Assembly (NCBI GenBank): GCA_031365665.1
Contig: JANLYO010000300.1
Span: 1 to 33,671, forward strand
From: JANYCG01 sp031365665
Lineage (GTDB): Bacteria; Pseudomonadota; Gammaproteobacteria; Burkholderiales; Burkholderiaceae_C
DNA: 33,671 bases
Reading direction: 5' to 3'
Part shown: positions 17,394 to 25,257 of the stretch, in pieces
Layout of the letters: each line of letters starts with the position of its first letter
Position numbering within the stretch: the first letter of the stretch is position 1
The notes under the pieces: model-generated
Seen by the model: only the letters and a program-made list of their open reading frames with translations
The model's database searches: none
What the model was told of the DNA's origin: nothing
Program-made: the position numbers and the translations under genes

Positions 17394-18878
17394 ATGAAAC
17401 CCAGCTTCAAACTCAAAAACGCCATCTTGATGATGGCGCTGGCGTCGATCTACCCATTGGACGGCCACACGGCGGCAGGCGTCGCGCAGTTCACCTCGGG
17501 CGACGTCAACGTCCGCCGGGGCGCGGCGGTCGTGGCGCTGGCCAAGGGGCGCGATGTTGAAAGTGGCGACGCCATCATCACTGGCCCGACCGGGCGCGCG
17601 CAGCTGAAGTTCTCCGATGGCGGCATCGTCTCCCTGCAGCCCGACTCGCAATTTGCCATCACCAAATACGTTGACGCCAATGACGGCGCGCAAGACAGCT
17701 TTTTGGTCAACTTCGCACGCGGCGGCATGCGCGCCATCACCGGGCTGATCGGCAAACGCAACCGCGACAACTACAAAGTCCAGACCTCGACAGCGACAGT
17801 CGGCATTCGCGGCACCGGTTTCAGCGCCTCCTACAACCCCGATGGCAGCATGAGCATTACCGCCGAGTTGGGCGAGATCGAGGTCTGCACCGCAGGCGGC
17901 TGCACGCGCCTGACCGCCGGTGAATCGGCCTTGGTGGTCAGCAACGACCAGGCGCCCGTGCGCACCCAGCTGCGCGCGCAGTTGCCCACACCCGCGCCGC
18001 GCCAGGAAGTCACCGTTTCGGGCAACCGCGTCTCCGCCGGAGGCTTGAGCGCCATCGTCACCGAAGGCACAAAGACTTTGCTCAAACCGCCAGCGCCTGC
18101 GCCGGTTTTGCCGGTCATTGAAGTTGTTGGCGCACCCTGGTCGGGTGCCGTTGCCAGTGAAAACATCAGTGGCGCGCTGCCTGGCGCGGGCATCATGAAT
18201 TTGCCCAACCTGGAATTCAGCTCCCAGCCCTTTACGGGCCAGCAGTTCACTTTGGAGACACTCAACGGCAAAACGCAGTTGAATAAATATGTCGGTGTGA
18301 ACGGCGACACCAGCCTGCTCGAAAAAACTGCGTTTGCCAGTTTTGACTCGGTCGGCAAAACCGCTGATGCCGATTTTCTGGGCTGGGGGCATTGGTCTAC
18401 CGGCAAGGCAACTTCCGGGTACGTGGGCGGCTCCACCGTCAAAGACCTGCATTACATCGTCGGCAAACCCACGCCAGACGCCGCCATCACTGCCTTATCG
18501 GGCGCGACCGGCACCTTCGCTACCCTGGGTGGCACGGCCAGTTTCAAGCCGTACTCAGGTGCCTCGCAAGTCGGCACCGTGTTGGCGGGCGTAGGCGGTT
18601 TGACAGTCAATTTTGGCAGCTCTTCTCCGGTCAATGGCTCCATTACCACCAAGTTTGGTGCCACTCAGGTGCAGGTGTTCATCTCCACGGAAAACAGCAG
18701 TGGCGCGCGTTTCAGTTGCTCAAACAGCAACACGAAAATCGCAGGCTTCTTCACCGGTGCCAACGCCACGCGTGCAGGCCTCGTCTTCCGCACGACCAGC
18801 ACCGGTGCATTGGGTTCGGGCGTGTTGTCGGGTTCGGCCGCGTTTCAGCGGACTAACTTGACGGGCCCAACGTTATAG
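17394..18878 (+). CDS. Exported FecR-domain protein with C-terminal glycine-rich barrel-like domain
   Basis: A 494-residue protein. Residues 1-28 are a signal peptide ending HTAA; no lipobox cysteine is present. A FecR-type domain covers about 30-185 (SDGGIVSLQPDSQFAI at 74-89; VQTSTATVGIRGTGF at 129-143), with a CTAGGC cysteine pair at 165 and 170. A Pro/Ala-rich linker (about 196-245) leads to a 160-residue Gly/Ser/Thr-rich strand-repeat region with GTFATLGGTASFK, GLTVNFGSSSPVNGSI and GFFTGANATRAGLVFR, reminiscent of the small barrel of TbpB-like Slam cargo. A GGAGGG ribosome site lies 7 nt before the ATG. FecR proteins normally act as anti-sigma sensors anchored in the inner membrane; here there is no transmembrane segment, so a secreted or periplasmic role is more likely. 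Proposed cargo of the barrel protein just upstream. Confidence 0.75.
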   Translation: MKPSFKLKNAILMMALASIYPLDGHTAAGVAQFTSGDVNVRRGAAVVALAKGRDVESGDAIITGPTGRAQLKFSDGGIVSLQPDSQFAITKYVDANDGAQDSFLVNFARGGMRAITGLIGKRNRDNYKVQTSTATVGIRGTGFSASYNPDGSMSITAELGEIEVCTAGGCTRLTAGESALVVSNDQAPVRTQLRAQLPTPAPRQEVTVSGNRVSAGGLSAIVTEGTKTLLKPPAPAPVLPVIEVVGAPWSGAVASENISGALPGAGIMNLPNLEFSSQPFTGQQFTLETLNGKTQLNKYVGVNGDTSLLEKTAFASFDSVGKTADADFLGWGHWSTGKATSGYVGGSTVKDLHYIVGKPTPDAAITALSGATGTFATLGGTASFKPYSGASQVGTVLAGVGGLTVNFGSSSPVNGSITTKFGATQVQVFISTENSSGARFSCSNSNTKIAGFFTGANATRAGLVFRTTSTGALGSGVLSGSAAFQRTNLTGPTL

Positions 18879-18900
18879 TGGATTTGAATCGGCAACAATA

Positions 18901-18995
18901 CCCAAATTGGGGTTGATTGGAGTCAATTTCGCCCCCCAACCCTTGTTTAAGAATAAAATACGACTCTAGGCCACGTTGTATATGGATAGTTTGCT
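18901..18995 (+). repeat. Dispersed 3'-end element, copy 3 (behind the FecR-barrel gene)
   Basis: This copy is inverted relative to the others, as is the gene it follows. Read on the minus strand the head at 18995-18972 is AGCAAACTATCC, then CGTGGCCT after exactly 20 bases, and about 60 bases on comes the imperfect palindrome around CCCAAATTGGG at 18901-18911, 22 nt behind the FecR-barrel stop. The convergent GT4 gene ends 64 bp beyond the head. Confidence 0.6.
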
Positions 18996-19058
18996 TCATA
19001 TATCATAGCAATCAATTCCACACCTGCAGCAGTCGTTCAGTGCTTCAATGCGAAAATT

Positions 19059-20030
19059 TCAACTCAAATAGTTAGCCAGCACAGCCTCTTTGGCGCTTGG
19101 CCCGTGTAAATCCATCGCCCGCAGACGCGCCTTTTCCCCTTCTTGCGGCCTCAACTTGGCATCATTCGCCAGCGCCATCAGGCTGTGAAAAGCCTGCTCC
19201 TGGCTGGCCACCAGCGCCACGCCGTGGTCGCCCGCCACCCACTCTGCATAGCCACCGCTGATGCCGGCCACCACGGGCAACGCGCTGGCCATGGCTTCGA
19301 AAATCACGCGTCCATAAGCTTCATATATCGTGCCGGTGCGGTAAAAAAACACGTCCAGCGAGGCCAGAAAATCCGCCGTTGACTCAGCGCCTGCGGGCAG
19401 CAATTCCACACCCGCCACATTGTCCAGCGCCGCCTGCAGGCACGTGCCGCCCATCACTCGCACCTGGATGCCCTGCGCGGCCAGCAGGCGGTACAGCGAC
19501 GCATCCTCGGCGTGGTGTTTTTCAGGCACGTCGCGGCTCAGGCGGCCCACGGTGAAGCGCTGCGTGACGGGCCGCACGGCAGCAATCGCCAAAAACGGCG
19601 TGATGTCGATCAGGCTGGGCTCGATCACCCCAGGCAGGCCCACAGCCTCTTGCAAAGCGCGTGAGACAAACATGATTTCCGGCTCCAGCCCGCAGGCGTC
19701 CTGCATATGCTGCAACATGGCAAACAAGGCCCCGTGGTTGGGCAGGTTGTAACGCAGCCCGACGCGGGTTAAACCGGCGTGTTCCAGCCAAATGCCGATG
19801 TCCACGTGCGGGCCTGAAAACAGCGCCATGCCGGTTTTGGGGAACTCGCCAGCGAACGCACGGATAGGCCGCACGCCTTGTTTCCGATAAATGCCGTGGG
19901 GAACGACGTCGGACCACAGGTGCACGGGCCGACGGCCTTGAAGCCCTGCTGCCAGCTCCAAGAGCGAGCGTTCCGCACCGGCGTTCGGGTCGTCGAAATG
20001 GCCAATCAGGTGCAGCGGCAAGGCAATCAT
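19059..20030 (-). CDS. Glycosyltransferase, GT4-like
   Basis: A 323-residue enzyme from the ATG at 20030. The N-terminal half has IGHFDDPNAGAERSLLELAAGL, an acceptor-side loop as in GT-B enzymes; the C-terminal half has FTVGRLSRDVPEKHH and the EAYGRVIFEAMASALPVVA segment, the E-x7-E motif of GT4-type retaining transferases that holds the nucleotide sugar. The sugar and acceptor cannot be told. It diverges from the GT2 and GT41 genes with only 25 bp between start codons; in-frame ATGs at 20057 and 20177 would overlap the neighbour and were not chosen. No Shine-Dalgarno sequence is visible before 20030, so the start is uncertain. Confidence 0.8.
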   Translation of the reverse strand: MIALPLHLIGHFDDPNAGAERSLLELAAGLQGRRPVHLWSDVVPHGIYRKQGVRPIRAFAGEFPKTGMALFSGPHVDIGIWLEHAGLTRVGLRYNLPNHGALFAMLQHMQDACGLEPEIMFVSRALQEAVGLPGVIEPSLIDITPFLAIAAVRPVTQRFTVGRLSRDVPEKHHAEDASLYRLLAAQGIQVRVMGGTCLQAALDNVAGVELLPAGAESTADFLASLDVFFYRTGTIYEAYGRVIFEAMASALPVVAGISGGYAEWVAGDHGVALVASQEQAFHSLMALANDAKLRPQEGEKARLRAMDLHGPSAKEAVLANYLS

Positions 20031-20055
20031 GCTGCGAATATATACTGGCCCGACC
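20031..20055. promoter_or_regulatory. Very short divergent promoter between glycosyltransferase genes
   Basis: Only 25 bp separate the two likely start codons, and they contain AATATATACT in an otherwise GC-rich spacer. It can be read as a -10 box in both directions (TATACT rightward, TATATT leftward), each placing the transcript start at or within a few bases of the ATG. No ribosome site is seen on either side, so leaderless or near-leaderless messages are possible. Transcription start sites have not been seen, so this is inference. Confidence 0.35.
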
Positions 20056-20943
20056 ATGGTCACGGACGCCGCTTCCCCCACCGGGCCCCACCCCCCGGCA
20101 GAACCCGTTTTAAGCCTGGTCATCCCCTGCAAGGGCCGCCTCGCGCATTTGCAGCAGTCGCTGCCGCGCCTGCTCAAGCAAAGCGCTGGCCGTGTCGCAC
20201 AAGGCCCTGCACTTCAATGCATCGTGGTGGACTACAACTGCCCCGAGCACTGCGGCGGCTGGGTTAAGCAAAACCATCCGGCAGCGCTGGTCGCCCAGGT
20301 GCCGCAGGTGCCAGGCTTCAACCCCGCCCGCGCGCGCAATGCAGGTGCGCGCCACGTCAGCACGCCGTGGATCGGGTTTGTCGACGCCGACGTGTTGGTC
20401 AATCCCGGTTTTCTGGATGCTGTGTTGCCCAAACTGCTAGGCAACGCGGTTCTGCTGGCGCCCACTGGCACCTACGATCTGGGCGGTTTTGTGATTTGCC
20501 CGACGGCGATGTTCAACACCCTGGGCGGATACGACGAGACCTTCGAAGGCTGGGGCAGCGAGGATCGCGATTTTCGCCAGCGCCTGATCGCTTTTGGCGG
20601 CGTGTTTGAGGTCTTGCCCGCCCACGTCATGAGCGGCATCAGCCACCCCGACGCCGCCCGCACGCAGTTCCACGCCTTGCAAGACCGTTTTGTGTCCCTG
20701 CGCATCAACAGCCTGTATTTGCAAATCAAGACGGATCTGGCGCGCCAGCGTGGCATCTTGCAGCTACCCGAGGGCGAGCGCCAAGCCCTGTACGCGCGCA
20801 TCACAGGCGCCGTCTTGGCCAACCCGCAGGCGCCGGCCACGGTGGCAATTGATTTGCCCGCAAGTGACGATGTGGCCACGGTGCCGGGTTGGCAATTGAC
20901 GCGGCAGTGGGTCTACCGCTTTTCTCCCAAACCCTTGACCTGA
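20056..20943 (+). CDS. Glycosyltransferase family 2-type enzyme
   Basis: A 295-residue GT-A enzyme. After a Pro-rich start come LSLVIPCKGR (19-28), VVDYNCP (57-63), a GFNPARARNAGA loop (87-98) and the metal-binding DxD in GFVDADVLVNPG (Asp110 and Asp112). GWGSEDRDFRQRL (165-177) matches the GWGxED motif of galactosyl/N-acetylgalactosaminyl transferase C-terminal domains, so an inverting or GalT-like hexose transfer is likely. The ATG at 20056 leaves the divergent neighbour a separate start; an ATG at 20029 would overlap it. It is 36 bp upstream of the GT41 gene and probably co-transcribed with it. The acceptor is unknown. Confidence 0.8.
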   Translation: MVTDAASPTGPHPPAEPVLSLVIPCKGRLAHLQQSLPRLLKQSAGRVAQGPALQCIVVDYNCPEHCGGWVKQNHPAALVAQVPQVPGFNPARARNAGARHVSTPWIGFVDADVLVNPGFLDAVLPKLLGNAVLLAPTGTYDLGGFVICPTAMFNTLGGYDETFEGWGSEDRDFRQRLIAFGGVFEVLPAHVMSGISHPDAARTQFHALQDRFVSLRINSLYLQIKTDLARQRGILQLPEGERQALYARITGAVLANPQAPATVAIDLPASDDVATVPGWQLTRQWVYRFSPKPLT

Positions 20944-20979
20944 TTGCGGCCACCCCGCTTACAACAACACACACCCGCT

Positions 20980-23100
20980 ATGCCCTTAGCCAACGACTTC
21001 GACGCCCTGATGGCCCACGCCAACGCCCTGTACGACGGCGGCAAGATCGAGCCCGCGCTGGTGGCGTTTGACCAGGCCCGCTGCCTGCGCCCCCAGCATC
21101 TGGAGGCGATTGCCGCCTGCGCCACCTTACTCTCGCAACTGAGCCAACCCCAGGCGGCGTACCGCCTGTTGGCCCAGGCCAAAGAGCTGCTCTGGCACGA
21201 TGCCGATGGCGTTGCCAATCTGGCGATTACAGCTGAAAGCTGCGGGCAAGACGGCGAGGCGCAGGCCGCCTACCTGCGCGCGCTGGAACTCGACCCGGAT
21301 CACCTGCGCAGCCTCAACAACCTGGCACTGCGTGCGGCAGCGCGGGGCGACTGGCCCGAAGCGGTGGCCAAGGCGGCCCGGTGTGTTGAACTGGCACCGC
21401 AGGAAGCTTTGCTGTGGATGAACTGGGCTGACTTTTTGACTGGTGCGCGGCGTGAAGACGAAGCTTTGGCGCAGTTGACCACCGCCTGCGCCCGCTTCCC
21501 GCAGTCGCTGGCACTGGCTGTACGCCGCTACGTCAGCCTGGCGTTCAACGGCCAGTTCGAGGCGGCCACGCGGGCGTTGGCAGGGCTTGGCCCCCAGGGC
21601 CAGCAGTTGCTGGACGACTACCTTGCCAGCGCCACTGCCACCTTGCCCAAGCAGTTTCAAAAACACACCCTGCTCACGCCCGACGCGGCTGATTTCTTCG
21701 CGCTGCGCGCCTTCGACCGCCTGCAAGTCTGCGATTGGCGGTACAACGAAACCCTCACAGCACTGATCGCGCAGAAGCTTAAGGAAGCCGAAACTGCCAC
21801 GGTGCCGCGCGACTGGCGCGACGCGCAGTTTTACGCGCTGGTGCTGGATTTGACCGAAGCCCAGCAAACCCAGTTGCGCGTGGTCACCGGCCACGCCATC
21901 GACGCCGGCCAAAAACGCACGCCTAACTGGCTGGGCTTCAAAGCCCGCGCGCGCCGCGAGGGGCCCCTGCGCATCGGCATCTCCACCCAAAACCTGGCCG
22001 ATGCGCGCTACACCGCCAGCCTGGCCGCCCAATTGGCCTTGCATGACCGCACGCGTTTTGATTTCTACTTGTATTCGCCCGCAGAAATCAGCGCCAGCAG
22101 CGGCGCAGAAGCTTTGCGGCCCTACGCCCGCCGTATCGTCGACATCGCCCACATGACAGACGCCGAGGCCGCAGGGCGCATCCGCGTGGACCCGCTCGAT
22201 TTGTGGATGGACACCGCCTTCTACACCCCGTGGTGCCGGCCCGAGCTGCCCGCGCTGCGCGTGGCGCCGGTGCAAATCCGCCAGCAAACCTGGCAACGCG
22301 TGAACCCGCCGATTCCCTGCGAATACAGCGTGGGCGACGTGTTCACCCACCCCGCTGTCCACCCTGATCGAGGCAGTGCCGGTTTTGGGGCCATCGCTCG
22401 GTTGCCCTTCACCTGCTGGTTGTCGACTGGCCTGGATGGCGTGACCGATGAGCCGATGACGCGAAGCGGCGCCAAACTCCCGGCGGACGCGCTGGTTTTG
22501 TGCGCCTTTGGCCCGGCTTTGATGGTCGATCCGCACACGTTTTCGCAGTGGATGCGCATGCTTCGCGCCTTGCCGCACGCGGTGTTGTGGTTGCCCGCCT
22601 ACGTGCCCGAGGCGCGCGCCAACCTGCTGCGCGAGGCCGCTGCCGCAGGTGTGGCGGCTGGGCAAATCATCTTTGCAGACCGTGGCCCACGCTCGGAGCT
22701 GCTGGCCAAATTGCCGCTGGCTGATGTATTTCTGGACACCCTGCGCTTCAACGCCAACCACAACCTGGCCGACGCGCTGCACCTGGGCGTGCCCGCTGTC
22801 ACCGTGGCGGGGCACAACATGGCCTCGCGCCTGGGCGGCAGCATCATCCGCGCGGCAGGTTTGGCAGACTGCGTGTTTGACAGCGCCGATGCTTATTGCG
22901 AAGCTGTGATCCAGCTTGGCCGCGAGCCCGATCAACTCAAGGTTTTGCGCGGGCGGCTACAGTCGAACCGGCAAGACGCCGCGCAACTTGCGCCGCTGTT
23001 TGACACCGCCGCCCGCGTGCGGGAATGGGAGCGCCTGTGGACGCACATGATCGAGCGCCAACGCGCTGGCCTGCCACCTGAGTCATTCGAATTACTATAA
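20980..23100 (+). CDS. TPR-containing glycosyltransferase, GT41 (OGT/HMW1C-like)
   Basis: A 706-residue protein from the ATG at 20980. Residues 10-215 form TPR-like repeats (for example DGEAQAAYLRALELDPDHLRS). The C-terminal half looks like the catalytic part of GT41: LRIGISTQNLADARY near 327, LDLWMDTAFYTPW, ALRVAPVQIRQQTW, and LADVFLDTLRFNANHNLADALHLGVP followed by AGHNMASRLGGSIIRAAGL near 590-650. Eukaryotic OGT uses UDP-GlcNAc on Ser/Thr; bacterial HMW1C uses UDP-hexoses on Asn of adhesins. Which applies here is open. It follows a GT2 gene and lies 2 kb behind a possible surface secretion module. No ribosome site is seen before the start, so coupling to the GT2 gene or a later start is possible. 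Confidence 0.8.
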   Translation: MPLANDFDALMAHANALYDGGKIEPALVAFDQARCLRPQHLEAIAACATLLSQLSQPQAAYRLLAQAKELLWHDADGVANLAITAESCGQDGEAQAAYLRALELDPDHLRSLNNLALRAAARGDWPEAVAKAARCVELAPQEALLWMNWADFLTGARREDEALAQLTTACARFPQSLALAVRRYVSLAFNGQFEAATRALAGLGPQGQQLLDDYLASATATLPKQFQKHTLLTPDAADFFALRAFDRLQVCDWRYNETLTALIAQKLKEAETATVPRDWRDAQFYALVLDLTEAQQTQLRVVTGHAIDAGQKRTPNWLGFKARARREGPLRIGISTQNLADARYTASLAAQLALHDRTRFDFYLYSPAEISASSGAEALRPYARRIVDIAHMTDAEAAGRIRVDPLDLWMDTAFYTPWCRPELPALRVAPVQIRQQTWQRVNPPIPCEYSVGDVFTHPAVHPDRGSAGFGAIARLPFTCWLSTGLDGVTDEPMTRSGAKLPADALVLCAFGPALMVDPHTFSQWMRMLRALPHAVLWLPAYVPEARANLLREAAAAGVAAGQIIFADRGPRSELLAKLPLADVFLDTLRFNANHNLADALHLGVPAVTVAGHNMASRLGGSIIRAAGLADCVFDSADAYCEAVIQLGREPDQLKVLRGRLQSNRQDAAQLAPLFDTAARVREWERLWTHMIERQRAGLPPESFELL

Positions 23101-23107
23101 TAAGTAT

Positions 23108-23204
23108 AGCTACATACTCAATAATCACGTGGCCTGAAGCCCGAAAAATATTGAAATTTGTTGGAACAAAGGAAGAAATGAAAAATAATTAACATCCATG
23201 TTAA
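23108..23204 (-). repeat. Dispersed 3'-end element, copy 4 (behind the anti-sigma gene)
   Basis: The head at 23108-23131 (AGC, 17 bases, CGTG, then GGCCT) is followed exactly 61 bases later by the palindrome TTAACATCCATGTTAA at 23189-23204, arms of 7 bp. The palindrome ends 6 nt behind the anti-sigma stop. Its sequence is almost the same as in the copy at 27979-27994, and both copies span exactly 97 bp. It fills most of the gap between two convergent genes. Confidence 0.7.
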
Positions 23205-23210
23205 CATTTT

Positions 23211-24437
23211 TCACAGCGGCATGACGCGCCCTAGATCGGCCAACAAAGCTGCCAGCGCCTGCGCCGAGGCAATGCCCGTCACATCCGCCATGCCCGCCCG
23301 CCGCCAGCGAAACGTATTGCCCCACAGCTCAAAGCTGCCCCCTTCGCGCAAGGCAAGCGCGCCACGGGAGTTTGCAGTGCCGCTTGGCGCGGCAAACTCC
23401 GGATCGGGCCGCGCAGGCTTGGCTTGCGCATTCAGCACGAGGCGCAGGTCGGGCTGGCCGGTGGGGCCATCGGCAGACGTTGGCGCCGCACCGGCGGTCA
23501 AAGTTTCCAGACGGCTGGCCAACACCTGGGTTTCGGATTTTGACAAAATTTTGCTGCGGCCCCGGTAAACCAGCTCGGCGCTGGCCCAGTCGGGAGCGGC
23601 GCCCGATGACATTGGGCTGCTGGATTTGCGGGCGCTGTCCGCCAATCGGCTGCTTGCGCCTGCGGCTTGGGGTGCAGGGGCTGCAGCGGGTGCTTCCGCT
23701 GCCACTTGCACCGCTGGAGCCGGTGGCATCATTGGTGGCGGCGTTGGCGTCGAACTTGCTGTCGCTGTGGAAGGCGAAGTTGAAGCCGATGAAGAGGGCT
23801 GAGTTCGAGTCTCCACCGACGCCTTGGCCAGCACGTCGGCAGCAGTGGCTGGGCTCGGCAAAGCCGATGTCGCTCCAGAAACGCTGGGCGTTTTTGTATC
23901 GGGCCCTGCCAGTTGCTTCTGCGCGGACTCTTCCTTCGCCTTTTTGGGCTGTGCCGTGCGCGCTGCCCGCTCGGAATCAGCAGTGGCGACAGCCACAGAC
24001 GGTGGCATTTGAGCGGGCTGAATTTGCGGCCTCGCTAGGATGGCCGGTGCTACAGAGGGTGCAGCGGCAGCTGCGGCTTTGGCCACACGATCTGGCGCTG
24101 CATCCAGCATGGCATCCGGCACGTCCTGGCCCTGCCACGCCAGCGTGATGACGACACCCAGCACCACCGTGGCAAACGCCGCAGGCCAGGGTGCGCCCGC
24201 GCGGCCTGCGTCAGCCCACAGGCGCGTCCACCAGGACTGGGCGACGTCAACTGGCCGGGTGCTTGGGCTGGCAACAGGCTCATCGACAGGCTTGACAACG
24301 GCTTGCAGCAGGGCCGCCTGCGCCATGTTTTTCACCACCATGCGGATCAAGGCCGCAGGCCGCTCCTGCGCATCGGGTGCGTGATCGAGCGCCTGTTGCA
24401 GGCGTGCGTCTCTGAAGTTATCCGCCCTTTTCATCAT
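23211..24437 (-). CDS. Probable anti-sigma factor with one transmembrane segment
   Basis: A 408-residue membrane protein that overlaps the ECF sigma gene stop (ATGATGA), the usual arrangement for an anti-sigma factor. Residues 1-80 would be cytosolic, helical and charged (MKRADNFRDARLQQALDH). One hydrophobic segment lies at about 84-101 (PAAFATVVLGVVITLAWQ). The rest, about 300 residues, is periplasmic: a long Ala/Pro/Ser-rich stretch to about 270, then a small folded region (TLTAGAAPTSADGPTG, GSFELWGNTFRWRRAGMADV). I do not recognise a zinc-type (ZAS) motif. Assignment rests on topology and position, not on domain identity. Confidence 0.7.
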   Translation of the reverse strand: MMKRADNFRDARLQQALDHAPDAQERPAALIRMVVKNMAQAALLQAVVKPVDEPVASPSTRPVDVAQSWWTRLWADAGRAGAPWPAAFATVVLGVVITLAWQGQDVPDAMLDAAPDRVAKAAAAAAPSVAPAILARPQIQPAQMPPSVAVATADSERAARTAQPKKAKEESAQKQLAGPDTKTPSVSGATSALPSPATAADVLAKASVETRTQPSSSASTSPSTATASSTPTPPPMMPPAPAVQVAAEAPAAAPAPQAAGASSRLADSARKSSSPMSSGAAPDWASAELVYRGRSKILSKSETQVLASRLETLTAGAAPTSADGPTGQPDLRLVLNAQAKPARPDPEFAAPSGTANSRGALALREGGSFELWGNTFRWRRAGMADVTGIASAQALAALLADLGRVMPL

Positions 24438-25078
24438 GCCGCCTCCCAGCCCGACAGGTAGGCCTGCATGCAGCCGCGCAGTTTTTGCAGGGCATAACGC
24501 AAGCGGCTTTTGGCGGTTTCAAATTCCAGGCCCAGCGCTTGGGCCAGTTCCAGCACACTGGCGCCCTCCTCATGGTGCAGCAGGAATGCGGCGCGTTGCA
24601 ACGCAGGCAGCTCGTCCAGGCAATGCAGCAGCTGACGCCCGGCTGCGCGCCAATGGGCCAGGTCGTCGGTACTGGGGTGGCTGTCGTCCAAGCTGGCTTG
24701 AAGCCAATCGAGCGCATCGGCGTCGTCCGCCTGGGTGGTCTCGTTATACGCCGTCAACACGCCCAGGCCGACCTCCCGGCCACTGGTGCGAAGACGATCC
24801 ATGGCCAGGTTGTGGGCAATCGTATAGGCCCAGGTTTTCCAGCGACCCCGCTCGGGTGAAAACCCGGCCCGCCCGTTGACGATGCGCAACCAGCAATCCT
24901 GAAACACGTCGTCGGCCTGCGCGGTTTGGGCGCCGCCCAGCACCCGTTTGACAAAACGAAACAGCGTGCCCTCATGGCGTGCGTAGAGCGCGTCAAACGC
25001 CGCCATGTCGCCTGCATCGTAGGCTTGCATGAGCTGCTCGTCGCTGGGTTCGCCAATGGAGGTGCGGGGAGTGCGCAT
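24434..25078 (-). CDS. ECF-type RNA polymerase sigma factor
   Basis: A 214-residue sigma-70 family protein with regions 2 and 4 only. Region 2 is about 20-100 (LYARHEGTLFRFVKRVLG, DDVFQDCWLRIVNG, WKTWAYTIAHNLAMDRLR); region 4 is about 155-205 with the helix-turn-helix LPALQRAAFLLHHEEGASVL, ALGLEFETAKSRLRYALQKL. It would redirect RNA polymerase to a small regulon and is probably held by the overlapping anti-sigma gene. It is divergent from the DUF2330 gene, which is therefore a likely target. The start ATG at 25078 gives a normal N-terminus. Confidence 0.9.
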   Translation of the reverse strand: MRTPRTSIGEPSDEQLMQAYDAGDMAAFDALYARHEGTLFRFVKRVLGGAQTAQADDVFQDCWLRIVNGRAGFSPERGRWKTWAYTIAHNLAMDRLRTSGREVGLGVLTAYNETTQADDADALDWLQASLDDSHPSTDDLAHWRAAGRQLLHCLDELPALQRAAFLLHHEEGASVLELAQALGLEFETAKSRLRYALQKLRGCMQAYLSGWEAA

Positions 25079-25113
25079 AGGGTGGTGCAGATTGTCGCGC
25101 GGGTTTCATGGGC

Positions 25114-25230
25114 CTTGTACGGGCCACGGCGGCAGATGGGGTTAAACCGCGCAAAAAATATTTTTGCCCTTGCTCACGGCCTATTTTTAACCCCGCTTTT
25201 AACCCCGTTTATCGCTGCCCGCCGTACAAG
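25114..25230. promoter_or_regulatory. Control region with nested inverted repeats between sigma factor and DUF2330 genes
   Basis: Within 179 bp between divergent genes lie three sets of inverted repeats: CTTGTACGG (25114-25122) with CCGTACAAG (25222-25230); GGGGTTAA (25138-25145) with TTAACCCC (25187-25194 and again at 25199-25206, 12 bp apart); and a local palindrome GCAAAAA-ATA-TTTTTGC at 25151-25167. The tandem TTTTAACCCCG boxes recall the AAC-type -35 elements used by ECF sigma factors, but no matched -10 box could be fixed. Likely holds the promoters of both transcripts. Confidence 0.45.
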
Positions 25231-25257
25231 CCGCATCACTTCCATGAAAGGCCTTCC

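Noticed and set aside
17370..18452. 360-codon open frame on the minus strand
   Set aside because: Opposite the FecR-barrel gene, which has a signal peptide, a strong ribosome site and a known domain.
18879..18960. Ordinary rho-independent terminator behind the FecR-barrel gene
   Set aside because: A GGGTTG/CAACCC pairing exists but has a long interrupted loop and no T-run; the region is better described by the dispersed element.
21127..22935. 602-codon open frame on the minus strand
   Set aside because: It lies wholly opposite the GT41 gene, has no recognisable domain, and its composition is that of a reverse frame in GC-rich DNA.
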